A stretch of DNA of 14,348 nucleotides, from positions 1-14,348 of the forward strand of contig CAJTLD010000028.1 in assembly GCA_910577065.1 (NCBI GenBank). Direction: 5' to 3'. This document shows, piece after piece, positions 6,979 through 14,348 of this stretch. Each line of letters opens with the position of its first letter. Within the stretch, counting starts at the first letter, position 1. Position numbers and translations under genes: made by a program. A model generated the notes under the pieces. That model searched no databases. It was given only the letters and a program-made list of their open reading frames with translations, and was not told where the DNA came from. Source of the DNA: an uncultured Lachnospiraceae bacterium. Its GTDB lineage: Bacteria > Bacillota > Clostridia > Lachnospirales > Lachnospiraceae.

Positions 6979-8295
6979 ATGGAAAAAATACACAGAATAG
7001 AACGAATCGAGCCAGACAGCATTGCCGAAGAACTGGAACTTTCCCCGGGAGACGTTTTGCTTGCGGTGAACGGCGAACAAATAGAAGACGTATTCGATTA
7101 CCATTATCTAATCCACGACGAATACCTCACCGTATTGGTGCAAAAGCCCGACGGGGAGGAGTGGGAGCTTGAAATTGAAAAAGAGTATGACGAGGATTTG
7201 GGCATTGTATTTGAAAACGGGCTGATGGACGAGTACCGCTCCTGCCGCAATAAATGCATCTTCTGCTTTATTGATCAGATGCCAAAGGGGATGCGGGAAA
7301 CGCTTTATTTTAAAGACGACGACGCGCGGCTATCTTTTCTGCAGGGGAATTATATTACGCTGACGAATATGGGCGATCGGGATATCGAACGTATTATCCG
7401 CTACCGCTTAGAGCCTGTAAATATCTCTGTGCATACGACAAACCCGCAGCTGCGGTGCAGGATGCTAAACAACCGTTTTGCAGGCGATGCGCTTGAACGG
7501 ATGCGGCGTCTGAAAGAGGCCGGGATTGCGATGAACGGGCAGATTGTGCTCTGTAAGGGGATAAACGACGGGGAGGAACTGGACAAAAGCATCCGCGATC
7601 TGACGGCATACATCCCCTGTATGCAGAGCCTGTCGGTTGTCCCGGTCGGCCTGACAAAATTCAGGGACGGTCTGCACCCGCTTTTGCCGTTTACAAAAGA
7701 GGACGCGCGGCAGGCGCTGTCCGTCATCCACAGATGGCAGCAGGATTGTATGGAGCGTTACGGCATTCATTTTGTACATGCCGGGGACGAATGGTATCTT
7801 TTGGCCGATCAGCAGGTTCCGGAGGCGGCGCGCTACGACGGGTATCTGCAGCTGGAAAACGGCGTCGGCATGGTTCGCCTTTTGGAAGAGGAGTTTATGG
7901 AGGCGCTTTTAGAAAAAGAGCCGGATAAAAGCCTGCGCCGGACGGTTACGGTTGCGACCGGAGCGCTTGCCGCCCCGCTGCTTCGTAAGCTTGCCGGCTG
8001 CCTTGCGGAGAAATTTCCGGGAGTTTCGGTGCGGGTCATTGCGGTGAAGAACAGCTTTTTCGGGGAGCGGATTACGGTTTCCGGGCTTTTGACGGGGCAG
8101 GATATCGTGGCGCAGCTAAAGGGGCGGGATTTGGGGGATAAGCTGCTTTTGCCCTGTAATATGCTGCGCAGCGGCGAGACGGTGTTCTTAGACGACATGA
8201 CGCTTGAGGAACTGAAAAGTGCTTTACAAGTACAGGCAGATATTGTAAAATCAAGCGGACAAGATTTACTGGATGCACTTTTAGAAAAGGAGTAA
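6979..8295 (+). CDS. DUF512 family radical-SAM protein with N-terminal PDZ-like domain
   Basis: This 438-residue cytoplasmic protein begins with a PDZ-like segment (about 1-60, IEPDSIAEELELSPGD). It continues with a radical-SAM-like core whose cysteines are C89, C93 and C96 in CRNKCIFCF, the CX3CX2C pattern that holds a 4Fe-4S cluster and S-adenosylmethionine. The C-terminal DUF512 region (about 280-430) includes TVATGALAAPLL and ITVSGLLTGQD. The family is common in anaerobic Firmicutes, very often next to der, and has no firmly established reaction. ATG 6979 is the only start between the in-frame stop at 6964 and the PDZ segment. AAAGGAG at 6957-6963 is 15 bases away, an unusually long gap that may mean modest translation. 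Der follows after three bases. Confidence 0.92.
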   Translation: MEKIHRIERIEPDSIAEELELSPGDVLLAVNGEQIEDVFDYHYLIHDEYLTVLVQKPDGEEWELEIEKEYDEDLGIVFENGLMDEYRSCRNKCIFCFIDQMPKGMRETLYFKDDDARLSFLQGNYITLTNMGDRDIERIIRYRLEPVNISVHTTNPQLRCRMLNNRFAGDALERMRRLKEAGIAMNGQIVLCKGINDGEELDKSIRDLTAYIPCMQSLSVVPVGLTKFRDGLHPLLPFTKEDARQALSVIHRWQQDCMERYGIHFVHAGDEWYLLADQQVPEAARYDGYLQLENGVGMVRLLEEEFMEALLEKEPDKSLRRTVTVATGALAAPLLRKLAGCLAEKFPGVSVRVIAVKNSFFGERITVSGLLTGQDIVAQLKGRDLGDKLLLPCNMLRSGETVFLDDMTLEELKSALQVQADIVKSSGQDLLDALLEKE

Positions 8296-8298
8296 TAT

Positions 8299-9621
8299 AT
8301 GAGTAAGCCGGTTGTAGCAGTAGTAGGACGCCCCAACGTCGGGAAATCCACGTTGTTTAACGTACTTGCGGGAGAACGGATTTCCATTGTAAAGGACACG
8401 CCGGGCGTGACCAGGGACAGGATTTACGCGGACGCTTCGTGGCTGGACAAAGAATTTATATTGATTGATACCGGGGGGATTGAGCCGGATTCAAATGACA
8501 TTATTTTATCCCAGATGCGCGAGCAGGCGCAGATTGCGATTGATACGGCGGACGTGATCTTGTTTTTAACAGACGTCAGGCAGGGGCTTTTGGATACGGA
8601 CGCCAAGGTGGCGGATATGCTGCGCCGTGCCAAAAAACCGGTCGTTTTGGTGGTCAATAAAGTAGACAGTTTTGAAAAATTTATGCCCGACGTGTATGAG
8701 TTTTATAACCTGGGGATTGGCGAGCCGTTTGCGATTTCGGCGGCGTCCATGCTGGGGCTTGGAGATATGCTTGATGAAATCGTGAAGCATTTCCCGGCGC
8801 AAAAGCAGGACGAAGAAGAGGATACGCGGACAAAGGTAGCGGTGATCGGAAAGCCCAATGTCGGCAAGTCCTCTCTGGTCAACCGCCTGACAGGAGAAAA
8901 CCGTGTGATTGTGTCGGATATTGCGGGTACGACAAGGGACGCCGTCGATACGGCGGTTGTCTGGCAGGATCAGGAATATGTATTTATTGATACGGCCGGC
9001 CTGCGCAGGAAAAGCAAGGTCAGGGAAGATCTGGAGCGGTACAGCGTGATCCGCGCCGTTACTGCGGTGGAACGCGCCGACGTGGTGCTGATTTTGATTG
9101 ACGCGGAGGAAGGCGTGACCGAGCAGGACGCGAAGATTGCCGGGATTGCCCACGACAAGGGGAAAGGGATTATCATTGCGGTCAACAAATGGGATGCGGT
9201 GGAAAAAGACGATAAGACGATGTACCGGCATTCGGAGCGGATACGCCAGGTGTTAAGCTTTATGCCTTATGCGGAACTGATGTTTATTTCGGCAAAAACC
9301 GGACAGCGTGTGGATCGGATTTTTTCCACGATTGATATGGTGCTTGAGAATAATTCCATGCGGATTGCCACAGGCGTATTAAATGAAATCGTAACGGAAG
9401 CGGTCGCGATGCAGCAGCCGCCGTCTGACCGCGGGAAACGGCTGAAAATCTACTATGTGACGCAGGTTGCCGTTAAGCCGCCGACATTTGTCGTATTTGT
9501 CAACGATAAAAAGCTGATGCATTTTTCTTACACCAGATATCTGGAGAACCGGATACGCGACGCGTTCGGGTTCCGCGGCACCTCGTTAAAATTTATTATC
9601 CGGGAGAGAAAGGGAGGCTGA
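8299..9621 (+). CDS. der: ribosome-assembly GTPase Der (EngA)
   Basis: This 440-residue protein has the family's usual length and two consecutive GTPase domains, needed for late 50S subunit maturation. Domain 1 shows GRPNVGKST (10-18), DTPGVTRDR, DTGG (57-60) and NKVD (120-123). Domain 2 shows GKPNVGKSS (184-192), DIAGTTRDAVD, DTAG (231-234), NKWD (296-299) and SAK (331-333). A C-terminal KH-like domain covers about 352-436 and ends in the usual basic tail. The acidic linker (DEEED, 171-175) is typical. AAAGGAG overlaps the end of the DUF512 gene and precedes ATG 8299. All motifs are intact, so it should be functional and probably essential. It lies in the middle of the tight run between the DUF512 gene and plsY. 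Confidence 0.98.
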   Translation: MSKPVVAVVGRPNVGKSTLFNVLAGERISIVKDTPGVTRDRIYADASWLDKEFILIDTGGIEPDSNDIILSQMREQAQIAIDTADVILFLTDVRQGLLDTDAKVADMLRRAKKPVVLVVNKVDSFEKFMPDVYEFYNLGIGEPFAISAASMLGLGDMLDEIVKHFPAQKQDEEEDTRTKVAVIGKPNVGKSSLVNRLTGENRVIVSDIAGTTRDAVDTAVVWQDQEYVFIDTAGLRRKSKVREDLERYSVIRAVTAVERADVVLILIDAEEGVTEQDAKIAGIAHDKGKGIIIAVNKWDAVEKDDKTMYRHSERIRQVLSFMPYAELMFISAKTGQRVDRIFSTIDMVLENNSMRIATGVLNEIVTEAVAMQQPPSDRGKRLKIYYVTQVAVKPPTFVVFVNDKKLMHFSYTRYLENRIRDAFGFRGTSLKFIIRERKGG

Positions 9622-9625
9622 CGTA

Positions 9626-10291
9626 ATGCTGGCGAATCGGATCATTGTCGTCGTAATCGGTTATTTCTGCGGGATTATTCTGCCGGCGTATTTGCTTGGA
9701 AAGCGAAAGCACCAGGACATTACGCATATGGGCAGCGGGAACGCGGGTACGACGAATACGCTTCGTGTATTTGGATGGAAGGCGGGGCTTATTACTCTTT
9801 TGGGGGACGTTTCAAAGCCGATTGCGGCAATCGGTCTGACTTGGCTTTTGTTCCATGAACATGAGCCGGAGGGCGTGCGCCTGCTGCAGCTTTATGCCGG
9901 GTTTGGCACGATTATCGGGCATAACCACCCGTTTTATATGAAAAATTTTAAGGGGGGCAAAGGCATTGCCTGTACGGGCGGCATGATGATTGCGTTTTGC
10001 CCTATTGAAGTGCCCATTGGACTGTCGGTTTTTATTCTGTCGGTTGTATTGACGAAATATGTTTCGCTCGGTTCGATTCTGGGGCTTATCAGCTTTTTTA
10101 TACAGACGGTAGTCTTTGGGGAACTTGGGCTTTTGAATGTGACGCAGGCCTATAAAACGGAAATATATGTGCTGGCGGCGGTTATTATGCTGATGGGGAT
10201 TGTCCGCCACCGTGAGAATATCGGGCGGCTGCTCAGCGGCACGGAGAACAAATTCAGTTTACACAAAAAGAAAGAAGGGACAGTTTCATAA
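9626..10291 (+). CDS. plsY: glycerol-3-phosphate acyltransferase PlsY
   Basis: This 221-residue integral membrane enzyme transfers the acyl group from acyl-phosphate to the 1-position of sn-glycerol 3-phosphate, making lysophosphatidic acid. Family motifs: GSGNAGTTN (36-44), GHNHPFYMKNFKGGKG (98-113) and KYVSLGS (144-150). About five hydrophobic segments are visible, starting with residues 5-24, and the tail is basic. The length is slightly above the usual 190-215 because of this tail. ATG 9626 is preceded by AGGGAGG at 9611-9617, inside the end of der. The stop TAA shares its last base with the gpsA ATG (TAATG), so PlsY and the enzyme that makes its substrate glycerol 3-phosphate are probably translationally coupled. 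Confidence 0.97.
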   Translation: MLANRIIVVVIGYFCGIILPAYLLGKRKHQDITHMGSGNAGTTNTLRVFGWKAGLITLLGDVSKPIAAIGLTWLLFHEHEPEGVRLLQLYAGFGTIIGHNHPFYMKNFKGGKGIACTGGMMIAFCPIEVPIGLSVFILSVVLTKYVSLGSILGLISFFIQTVVFGELGLLNVTQAYKTEIYVLAAVIMLMGIVRHRENIGRLLSGTENKFSLHKKKEGTVS

Positions 10292-11325
10292 TGGCAGATA
10301 CAGGGATAATAGGGGCCGGAAGCTGGGGCTGCGCGCTTGCCGCCGTATTGGAAAGAAACGGGCATTCGGTTACGGTATGGTCGATTGTGGAAGCGGAAGT
10401 TTCCATGCTGCAAAAAGAACACGAGCACAAGGACAAACTCCCGGGTGTTGCGCTTGGGGAGCGGGTTTCGTTTACCTCGGATCTGAAAGAGGCGGCAGAA
10501 GGGAAAGAGTTGCTGGTGCTTGCCGTTCCGTCCGTTTACACCAGAAGCACGGCCAGGCAGATGGCGCCTTTTCTGAAACAGGGGCAGATTGTCGTCTGCG
10601 TGGCAAAGGGCATTGAGGAAAACAGCCTGATGACGCTGACGGAAATCATCGAGCAGGAAATTCCGGCGGCAGACGCTGCCGTCATGTGCGGGCCAAGCCA
10701 TGCGGAGGAGGTCGGCAGGGGGCTTCCGACGACCGTTGTGGCGGGTGCAAAGACCAGGCAGACGGCGGAATACATTCAGGGGCTGTTTATGAACGAGGTG
10801 TTCCGCGTTTATACGAGTCCGGATGTGCTTGGGATGGAACTGGGCGGCGCATTAAAAAACGTGATTGCGCTGGCGGCGGGCATGGCGGACGGCCTTGGCT
10901 TTGGCGACAATACCAAAGCGGCGTTAATTACCCGCGGCATGGCGGAAATCCGCCGCCTGGCAGTCAAGATGGGCGCAGGCGCCGAAACAATGAACGGACT
11001 GACCGGAATCGGCGATTTGATTGTCACCTGCGCCAGCCGGCATTCCAGGAACCGTAAGGCGGGGATGCTTATGGGGCAGGGATATACGATGCAGCAGGCC
11101 ATGGACGAGGTAAAGATGGTCGTGGAAGGCGTGTATTCCGCCAAAGCAGCCATTGCGCTGAGCAAAAAATACGGCGTTTCGATGCCGATTATCGAGCAGG
11201 TCAACCGGGTTTTGTTTGAGGATAAGCCGGTCAAAGAGGCGGTAACGGAACTGATGCTGCGGGATAAGAAGGCGGAATATGCCGCGCTGGAATGGGGGCG
11301 GGAACATGGAAACGATCCGGATTAA
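10291..11325 (+). CDS. gpsA: NAD(P)-dependent glycerol-3-phosphate dehydrogenase GpsA
   Basis: This 344-residue cytoplasmic enzyme reduces dihydroxyacetone phosphate to sn-glycerol 3-phosphate, the backbone for PlsY and phospholipids. Seen are the Rossmann motif GAGSWG (8-13), KGIE with K106, GPSHAEEV (134-141), the catalytic-region lysine K189 in GGALKNVIALAAG, the GDNTKAALITRG segment, GIGDL with D242 and SRNRKAG (252-258). The length is normal. GAAGGGA at 10274-10280 lies 10 bases before ATG 10291, which overlaps the plsY stop by one base. The 3' end overlaps the dut start by 20 bases. In many Clostridia spoIVA follows gpsA; here dut takes that place. Confidence 0.98.
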   Translation: MADTGIIGAGSWGCALAAVLERNGHSVTVWSIVEAEVSMLQKEHEHKDKLPGVALGERVSFTSDLKEAAEGKELLVLAVPSVYTRSTARQMAPFLKQGQIVVCVAKGIEENSLMTLTEIIEQEIPAADAAVMCGPSHAEEVGRGLPTTVVAGAKTRQTAEYIQGLFMNEVFRVYTSPDVLGMELGGALKNVIALAAGMADGLGFGDNTKAALITRGMAEIRRLAVKMGAGAETMNGLTGIGDLIVTCASRHSRNRKAGMLMGQGYTMQQAMDEVKMVVEGVYSAKAAIALSKKYGVSMPIIEQVNRVLFEDKPVKEAVTELMLRDKKAEYAALEWGREHGNDPD

Positions 11326-11740
11326 ATATTTTTCAGAGGAAATCGAGAGGCTTAGGTATATTGACGGCAAGTCGGACTGGATTGATTTGCGGGCGTCGGA
11401 GCGCGTGGAACTGAAAAAGGGAGATTTTGCGCTTATTCCGCTTGGCGTTGCCATGCAGCTTCCCAAGGGGTATGAGGCGCATATCGTGCCGCGCAGCTCC
11501 GCCTTTAAAAACTACGGGATTTTGCAGACGAACAGCTGCGGGATTATTGACAATACGTACTGCGGGGATCAGGATATGTGGCGGATGCCGGTGTATGCCA
11601 CGAGGGATGCGGTGATTGAAAAAAACGAGCGGATCTGCCAGTTCCGTATTGTGGAGCATCAGCCCCAAATTTTGTTTGAGGAGTGCGTAAGACTGGGAAA
11701 CGAAGACCGCGGCGGGTTTGGGAGTACCGGGAAACAGTAA
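11306..11740 (+). CDS. dut: dUTP diphosphatase
   Basis: This 144-residue protein matches the trimeric dUTPase family, which hydrolyses dUTP to dUMP and pyrophosphate, keeping uracil out of DNA and supplying dTMP synthesis. The five motifs appear in order: DLRASE (36-41), PRSSAFKNYGI (67-77), GIIDNTYCGD (83-92, with the uridine-contacting Tyr), RICQFRI (113-119) and the flexible C-terminal RGGFGSTG (134-141) that closes over the substrate. ATG 11306 is chosen because METIRIKYF is the normal N-terminal beta strand; reading from 11279 would add a stretch belonging to gpsA. Only a weak GGGGGCGGGA precedes it, so translation probably depends on coupling to gpsA, whose end it overlaps by 20 bases. 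Confidence 0.93.
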   Translation: METIRIKYFSEEIERLRYIDGKSDWIDLRASERVELKKGDFALIPLGVAMQLPKGYEAHIVPRSSAFKNYGILQTNSCGIIDNTYCGDQDMWRMPVYATRDAVIEKNERICQFRIVEHQPQILFEECVRLGNEDRGGFGSTGKQ

Positions 11741-11936
11741 ATCCGGGCTTGGTCAGATTGTACAGGAAATTGGTATTACTTCGTCAGAATGACGAAAGCG
11801 TATGACATGCTGTCTTAAATTCGTCGAAACAACAAGAAAACGACGGTTATTTTGTGTAGTTCCCGAATAGCCAAATCCGAAGAAGTTTGTTAAAGTAATT
11901 ACAACAACAAAGAAAAAATTTCAGGAGGATTATAAA
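11741..11936 (+). other. 196-bp gap with inverted repeats upstream of the ABC ATPase
   Basis: TTCGTC (11780-11785) and GACGAA (11791-11796) form a perfect hairpin over AGAAT, and TTCGTCGAA (11820-11828) repeats the same word as a near-palindrome. GACA/TGTC (11804-11814) lies between them. No T-run follows, so these are not intrinsic terminators. The end of the gap is A-rich and leads to the ATPase ribosome binding site. I could not identify a convincing promoter here, though one is expected. Confidence 0.4.
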
Positions 11937-13049
11937 ATGGCAAGTTTATCATTAAAACATGTTTGTAAAAAATATCCAAACGGATTTGAAGCAGTGAAAG
12001 ATTTCAACCTCGAGGTGGCAGATAAAGAATTTATTATTTTTGTAGGGCCATCCGGATGTGGGAAATCGACAACACTTAGGATGATTGCTGGCTTAGAGGA
12101 TATTTCTTCCGGTGAGTTTTCCATCGACGGAAGGGTTGTCAATGACGTAGAGCCAAAAGACCGTGATATTGCGATGGTTTTTCAGAATTATGCATTGTAT
12201 CCGCATATGACCGTATTTGACAATATGGCATTTGGATTGAAATTAAGAAAAGTTCCAAAAGAGGAGATTAAGCAGAAAGTAGAAGCGGCCGCTAAAATCC
12301 TGGATTTGGACAAATTGCTGGAGCGTAAGCCGAAGGCGTTGTCCGGCGGGCAGAGGCAGCGTGTCGCTATGGGGCGCGCCATTGTGCGGAACCCGAAGGT
12401 TTTCCTGATGGATGAGCCGCTCTCAAACCTGGATGCAAAATTAAGGGTTCAGATGCGTGCCGAGATTTCCGCGCTGCACCAGAGATTAGGCGCTACCATT
12501 ATCTATGTAACGCATGACCAGACGGAAGCCATGACGTTAGGGACGCGTATCGTTGTATTAAAAGACGGCGTGATTATGCAGGTGGATTCCCCTATCAAAT
12601 TATACAACGAGCCGAATAACTTGTTTGTAGCCGGATTTATCGGTTCCCCGCAGATGAACTTTGTCGATGCAAAATGCAAGATCGAAGGCGGCAATGCCGT
12701 AATTTCGTTTGATAAGTTTAAAATTCCGCTTCCTGCCGATAAGTCCAAGAAACTGATAGACGGCAAATACGACGGCAAGACGGTTGTATTTGGAATCCGG
12801 CCGGATGATTTGAGCGATTCACAAAGAGATTTGAATGAGTTTAAAGACTGTACGATTGAAGCGGATGTAACGGGATACGAGCTTCTCGGTTCCGAAGTAA
12901 TTTTATACTTCAACGTTGGCGGCGTTAACATGAGCGCAAAGGTTACGTCAGATACAACAGCCCGTATCGGCACGCATGTCAGGTTAGCGATGGATCCGGA
13001 TAAGATCCATATCTTTGATAAAGAAACAGAGCAGACAATTACAAATTAA
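11937..13049 (+). CDS. UgpC/MsmX-type ABC transporter ATP-binding protein
   Basis: This 370-residue protein is the ATPase of a CUT1-type carbohydrate (or glycerol-phosphate) importer, bound to the inner face of the membrane. Walker A is GPSGCGKST (37-45), the Q-loop Q83 lies in VFQNYALYP, the signature is LSGGQ (135-139), Walker B ends at D159-E160 in VFLMDEPLSNLD, and H193 is in YVTHDQTEAMT. Residues about 240-365 form the TOBE/regulatory region (FGIRPDDL, HIFDKE) typical of MsmX, MalK and UgpC. AGGAGG at 11923-11928 lies eight bases before ATG 11937. No permease or substrate-binding gene adjoins it, which fits the Firmicute habit of one shared ATPase serving several sugar importers. The substrate range is therefore undetermined. 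Confidence 0.95.
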   Translation: MASLSLKHVCKKYPNGFEAVKDFNLEVADKEFIIFVGPSGCGKSTTLRMIAGLEDISSGEFSIDGRVVNDVEPKDRDIAMVFQNYALYPHMTVFDNMAFGLKLRKVPKEEIKQKVEAAAKILDLDKLLERKPKALSGGQRQRVAMGRAIVRNPKVFLMDEPLSNLDAKLRVQMRAEISALHQRLGATIIYVTHDQTEAMTLGTRIVVLKDGVIMQVDSPIKLYNEPNNLFVAGFIGSPQMNFVDAKCKIEGGNAVISFDKFKIPLPADKSKKLIDGKYDGKTVVFGIRPDDLSDSQRDLNEFKDCTIEADVTGYELLGSEVILYFNVGGVNMSAKVTSDTTARIGTHVRLAMDPDKIHIFDKETEQTITN

Positions 13050-13063
13050 GGCATGTGCAGATG

Positions 13064-13090
13064 AGCCGGACGTTTTTCGTCCGGCTTTTT
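13064..13090 (+). terminator. perfect intrinsic terminator after the ABC ATPase
   Basis: AGCCGGACG (13064-13072) pairs base for base with CGTCCGGCT (13078-13086) over TTTTT, followed by a T tract to 13090. It lies 15 bases after the ATPase stop and only 39 bases before the regulator start, leaving little room for a separate promoter. Confidence 0.93.
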
Positions 13091-13116
13091 CTAACGGAGG
13101 AAACGGCTTTAGGGAC

Positions 13117-13123
13117 AGGAGGG
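13117..13123 (+). promoter_or_regulatory. ribosome binding site fixing a TTG start
   Basis: AGGAGGG five bases before TTG 13129 is the only good binding site in this stretch. It decides the start of the regulator gene, since the in-frame reading upstream passes through the terminator and the ATPase end. Confidence 0.75.
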
Positions 13124-13128
13124 ATTTT

Positions 13129-14223
13129 TTGTTATCAAATCATAGGATTCAAGTGGCATTAGATGAAATAAAAGAAATCAGCCGTATGGATTTGGCGGTA
13201 TACAGCGAGCGGGGCAGGCTGCTGGCGACTACGTTTGGGATGGGCAATGATTTTGAGGACGCAGTAGTCCATTTTGCAGAATCTATGGCGGAAAGCCAGA
13301 TGCTGTCGGGGTTTCATTTTTTTAAGGTAACGGTGGAAGATGAGGTCAGATATATTCTTCTGGTGCATTCCTCTTCCGACGAGGCGTATATGGTGGGCAA
13401 GCTGGCTGCCTGCCAGATACGCAGCCTGGCAGAAGTATACAAAGAACAGCTTGACCGGAATAATTTTATGCAGAATATTCTGTTGGGGAATATGCTGGTT
13501 GTAGATATGTACAACAAAGCCAGGAAATTCCGGATTGAGCAGGCGGAGCGCGTCGTATTTGTCATAGAAGTGGAGGGCAGGAAAGATTCCTATATGATGG
13601 AACTTGTAAAGGGGATGTTTGCCGGCTCAGGACAGGATTTTGTGACGGAAGTTGACGAGCAGAATATTATCCTGATCAAAGACGTGCGCGAACTGAAGGA
13701 GGAGGAAGAACTGAAGAGCCTTGCAAGGATGATGGTAGACAACCTGCACAGTGAAGCAATGGTGCGCGTCAGGGTAGGATACGGCAACCGGGCCGTGGAT
13801 TTGCAGAATATTGCAAAGTCATATCAGGAGGCGCTGATGGCAATTGAAGTCGGCAAGATTTTTTATGTGGAAAAAGAGGTGGTTTCCTATGGCAGGCTGG
13901 GGATTGGAAGGCTGATTTATCAGATTCCAATGAGCCTTTGCGAAATGTTTATACGAGAAATTTTCGGGGATGAGATCCCAAATGTCTTTTCGGAGGAAAA
14001 CGTAGTGACAATCCAAAGCTTTTTTGAAAATAACCTGAATATTTCGGAGACGGCCAGACAGCTGTTTGTACACCGGAATACGTTAGTGTACCGCCTTGAG
14101 AGGCTGGAGAAGGCGATTGGCCTTGATATCCGCAAATTTGAAGATGCGATGTTGTTTAAGATTGCCCTGATGGTGCTGTCGCATATGGCATACCAGAAAG
14201 GGGATACCATATGTACTCAATAA
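13129..14223 (+). CDS. PucR/CdaR-type transcriptional regulator
   Basis: This 364-residue cytoplasmic protein has a C-terminal DNA-binding domain at about 292-353, with NISETARQLFVHRNTLVYRL and then IGLDIRKFEDAMLFKIAL, the PucR-type helix-turn-helix (HTH_30). The middle (about 130-250) resembles the degenerate GGDEF-like region of CdaR/PucR proteins (VRVRVGYGN, SYQEALMAIEVG). The N-terminal 100 residues are probably a sensory domain. The TTG start at 13129 rests on AGGAGGG five bases upstream. The gene lies 79 bases after the sugar-importer ATPase with a strong terminator between, so it is probably transcribed by read-through or from a promoter I do not see. Its position suggests control of carbohydrate use, which is inference; the ligand is unknown. 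Confidence 0.88.
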   Translation: MLSNHRIQVALDEIKEISRMDLAVYSERGRLLATTFGMGNDFEDAVVHFAESMAESQMLSGFHFFKVTVEDEVRYILLVHSSSDEAYMVGKLAACQIRSLAEVYKEQLDRNNFMQNILLGNMLVVDMYNKARKFRIEQAERVVFVIEVEGRKDSYMMELVKGMFAGSGQDFVTEVDEQNIILIKDVRELKEEEELKSLARMMVDNLHSEAMVRVRVGYGNRAVDLQNIAKSYQEALMAIEVGKIFYVEKEVVSYGRLGIGRLIYQIPMSLCEMFIREIFGDEIPNVFSEENVVTIQSFFENNLNISETARQLFVHRNTLVYRLERLEKAIGLDIRKFEDAMLFKIALMVLSHMAYQKGDTICTQ

Positions 14224-14227
14224 AGAA

Positions 14228-14248
14228 GTACCATTTTTGGAATGGTGC
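14228..14248 (+). terminator. weak hairpin after the regulator
   Basis: ACCATT (14230-14235) pairs with AATGGT (14241-14246) over TTTGG and can be extended by a G-U and a G-C pair. No T tract follows, so it may only mark the 3' end rather than terminate. Confidence 0.3.
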
Positions 14249-14277
14249 ATCTGTGTAAAATGAACTGTGAGTATGTA

Positions 14278-14306
14278 TTGTAAGTAGAAGGAAAATATTT
14301 TATACT
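14278..14306 (+). promoter_or_regulatory. candidate sigma-A promoter for a gene beyond the right edge
   Basis: TTGTAA (14278-14283), a 17-base spacer and TATACT (14301-14306, 5 of 6). Transcription would start near 14313. The last 35 bases of the window would be leader; no start codon with a binding site is seen. Confidence 0.5.
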
Positions 14307-14348
14307 GTAGCGAACAGTGTTGGAAAAGTTCCGTCAGCCAGAGGACAG

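Noticed and set aside
8566..9231. Long minus-strand frame opposite der (221 codons), and a similar one at 10150-10701
   Set aside because: They mirror strongly coding plus-strand genes, have no recognisable domains and are the expected by-product of G+C-rich codon use.
11279..11305. Nine-residue extension of dUTPase
   Set aside because: These codons lie in the gpsA end; the family's N-terminal strand begins at METIRIKYF.
11792..11807. Catabolite-response (cre) like site CGAAAGCGTATGAC
   Set aside because: The core fits, but four positions depart from the usual consensus, and it overlaps the TTCGTC hairpin.
13015..13128. Regulator starting inside the ATPase gene
   Set aside because: The reading passes through the intrinsic terminator, and the residues do not resemble the family.

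Overview
The window looks like a chromosomal segment of a gut-type Firmicute, most probably a Lachnospiraceae/Clostridia member. The evidence is the run DUF512 radical-SAM protein, der, plsY, gpsA; a secreted GH33 sialidase with FIVAR-like and LRR_5 (BspA-type) C-terminal modules; a UgpC/MsmX-type ABC ATPase followed by a PucR/CdaR-type regulator; and strong AGGAGG ribosome binding sites, two of them in front of non-ATG starts. The genus cannot be fixed from the sequence.

Left part (1-1980). The window opens inside the 3' end of a SIR2-like (SIR2_2 type) gene that is much more AT-rich than the rest and is probably the edge of an acquired or defence-type region. After a candidate promoter come a low-molecular-weight protein tyrosine phosphatase and two small, related helical proteins of unknown function. 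A gene-free stretch of about 260 bp follows, holding several small hairpins, a strong bidirectional terminator and a further hairpin.

Middle (1981-6957). A large exported sialidase lies on the minus strand. Across a roughly 180-bp divergent promoter region lies a plus-strand gene whose C-terminal half resembles the Toprim-like nuclease subunit JetD (DUF2220) of Wadjet. No JetA, JetB or JetC gene is visible nearby, so it is an orphan.

Right part (6979-14348). The JetD-like gene is followed within 21 bp by a tight housekeeping run: DUF512 radical-SAM protein, Der (ribosome-assembly GTPase), PlsY and GpsA (first steps of phospholipid synthesis), and Dut (dUTP removal). Spacings run from 21 bp down to overlaps, so the genes are very likely cotranscribed. 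A 196-bp gap with short inverted repeats precedes a sugar-importer ATPase with no permease genes beside it. Then come a perfect intrinsic terminator and a PucR/CdaR-like regulator with a TTG start. A good promoter at the right edge points to a gene outside the window.

The points most worth following are the orphan JetD-like Toprim protein at the head of an essential operon, the structured gene-free segment near 1.73-1.81 kb, the paired small helical proteins behind the phosphatase, and the sialidase domain layout.
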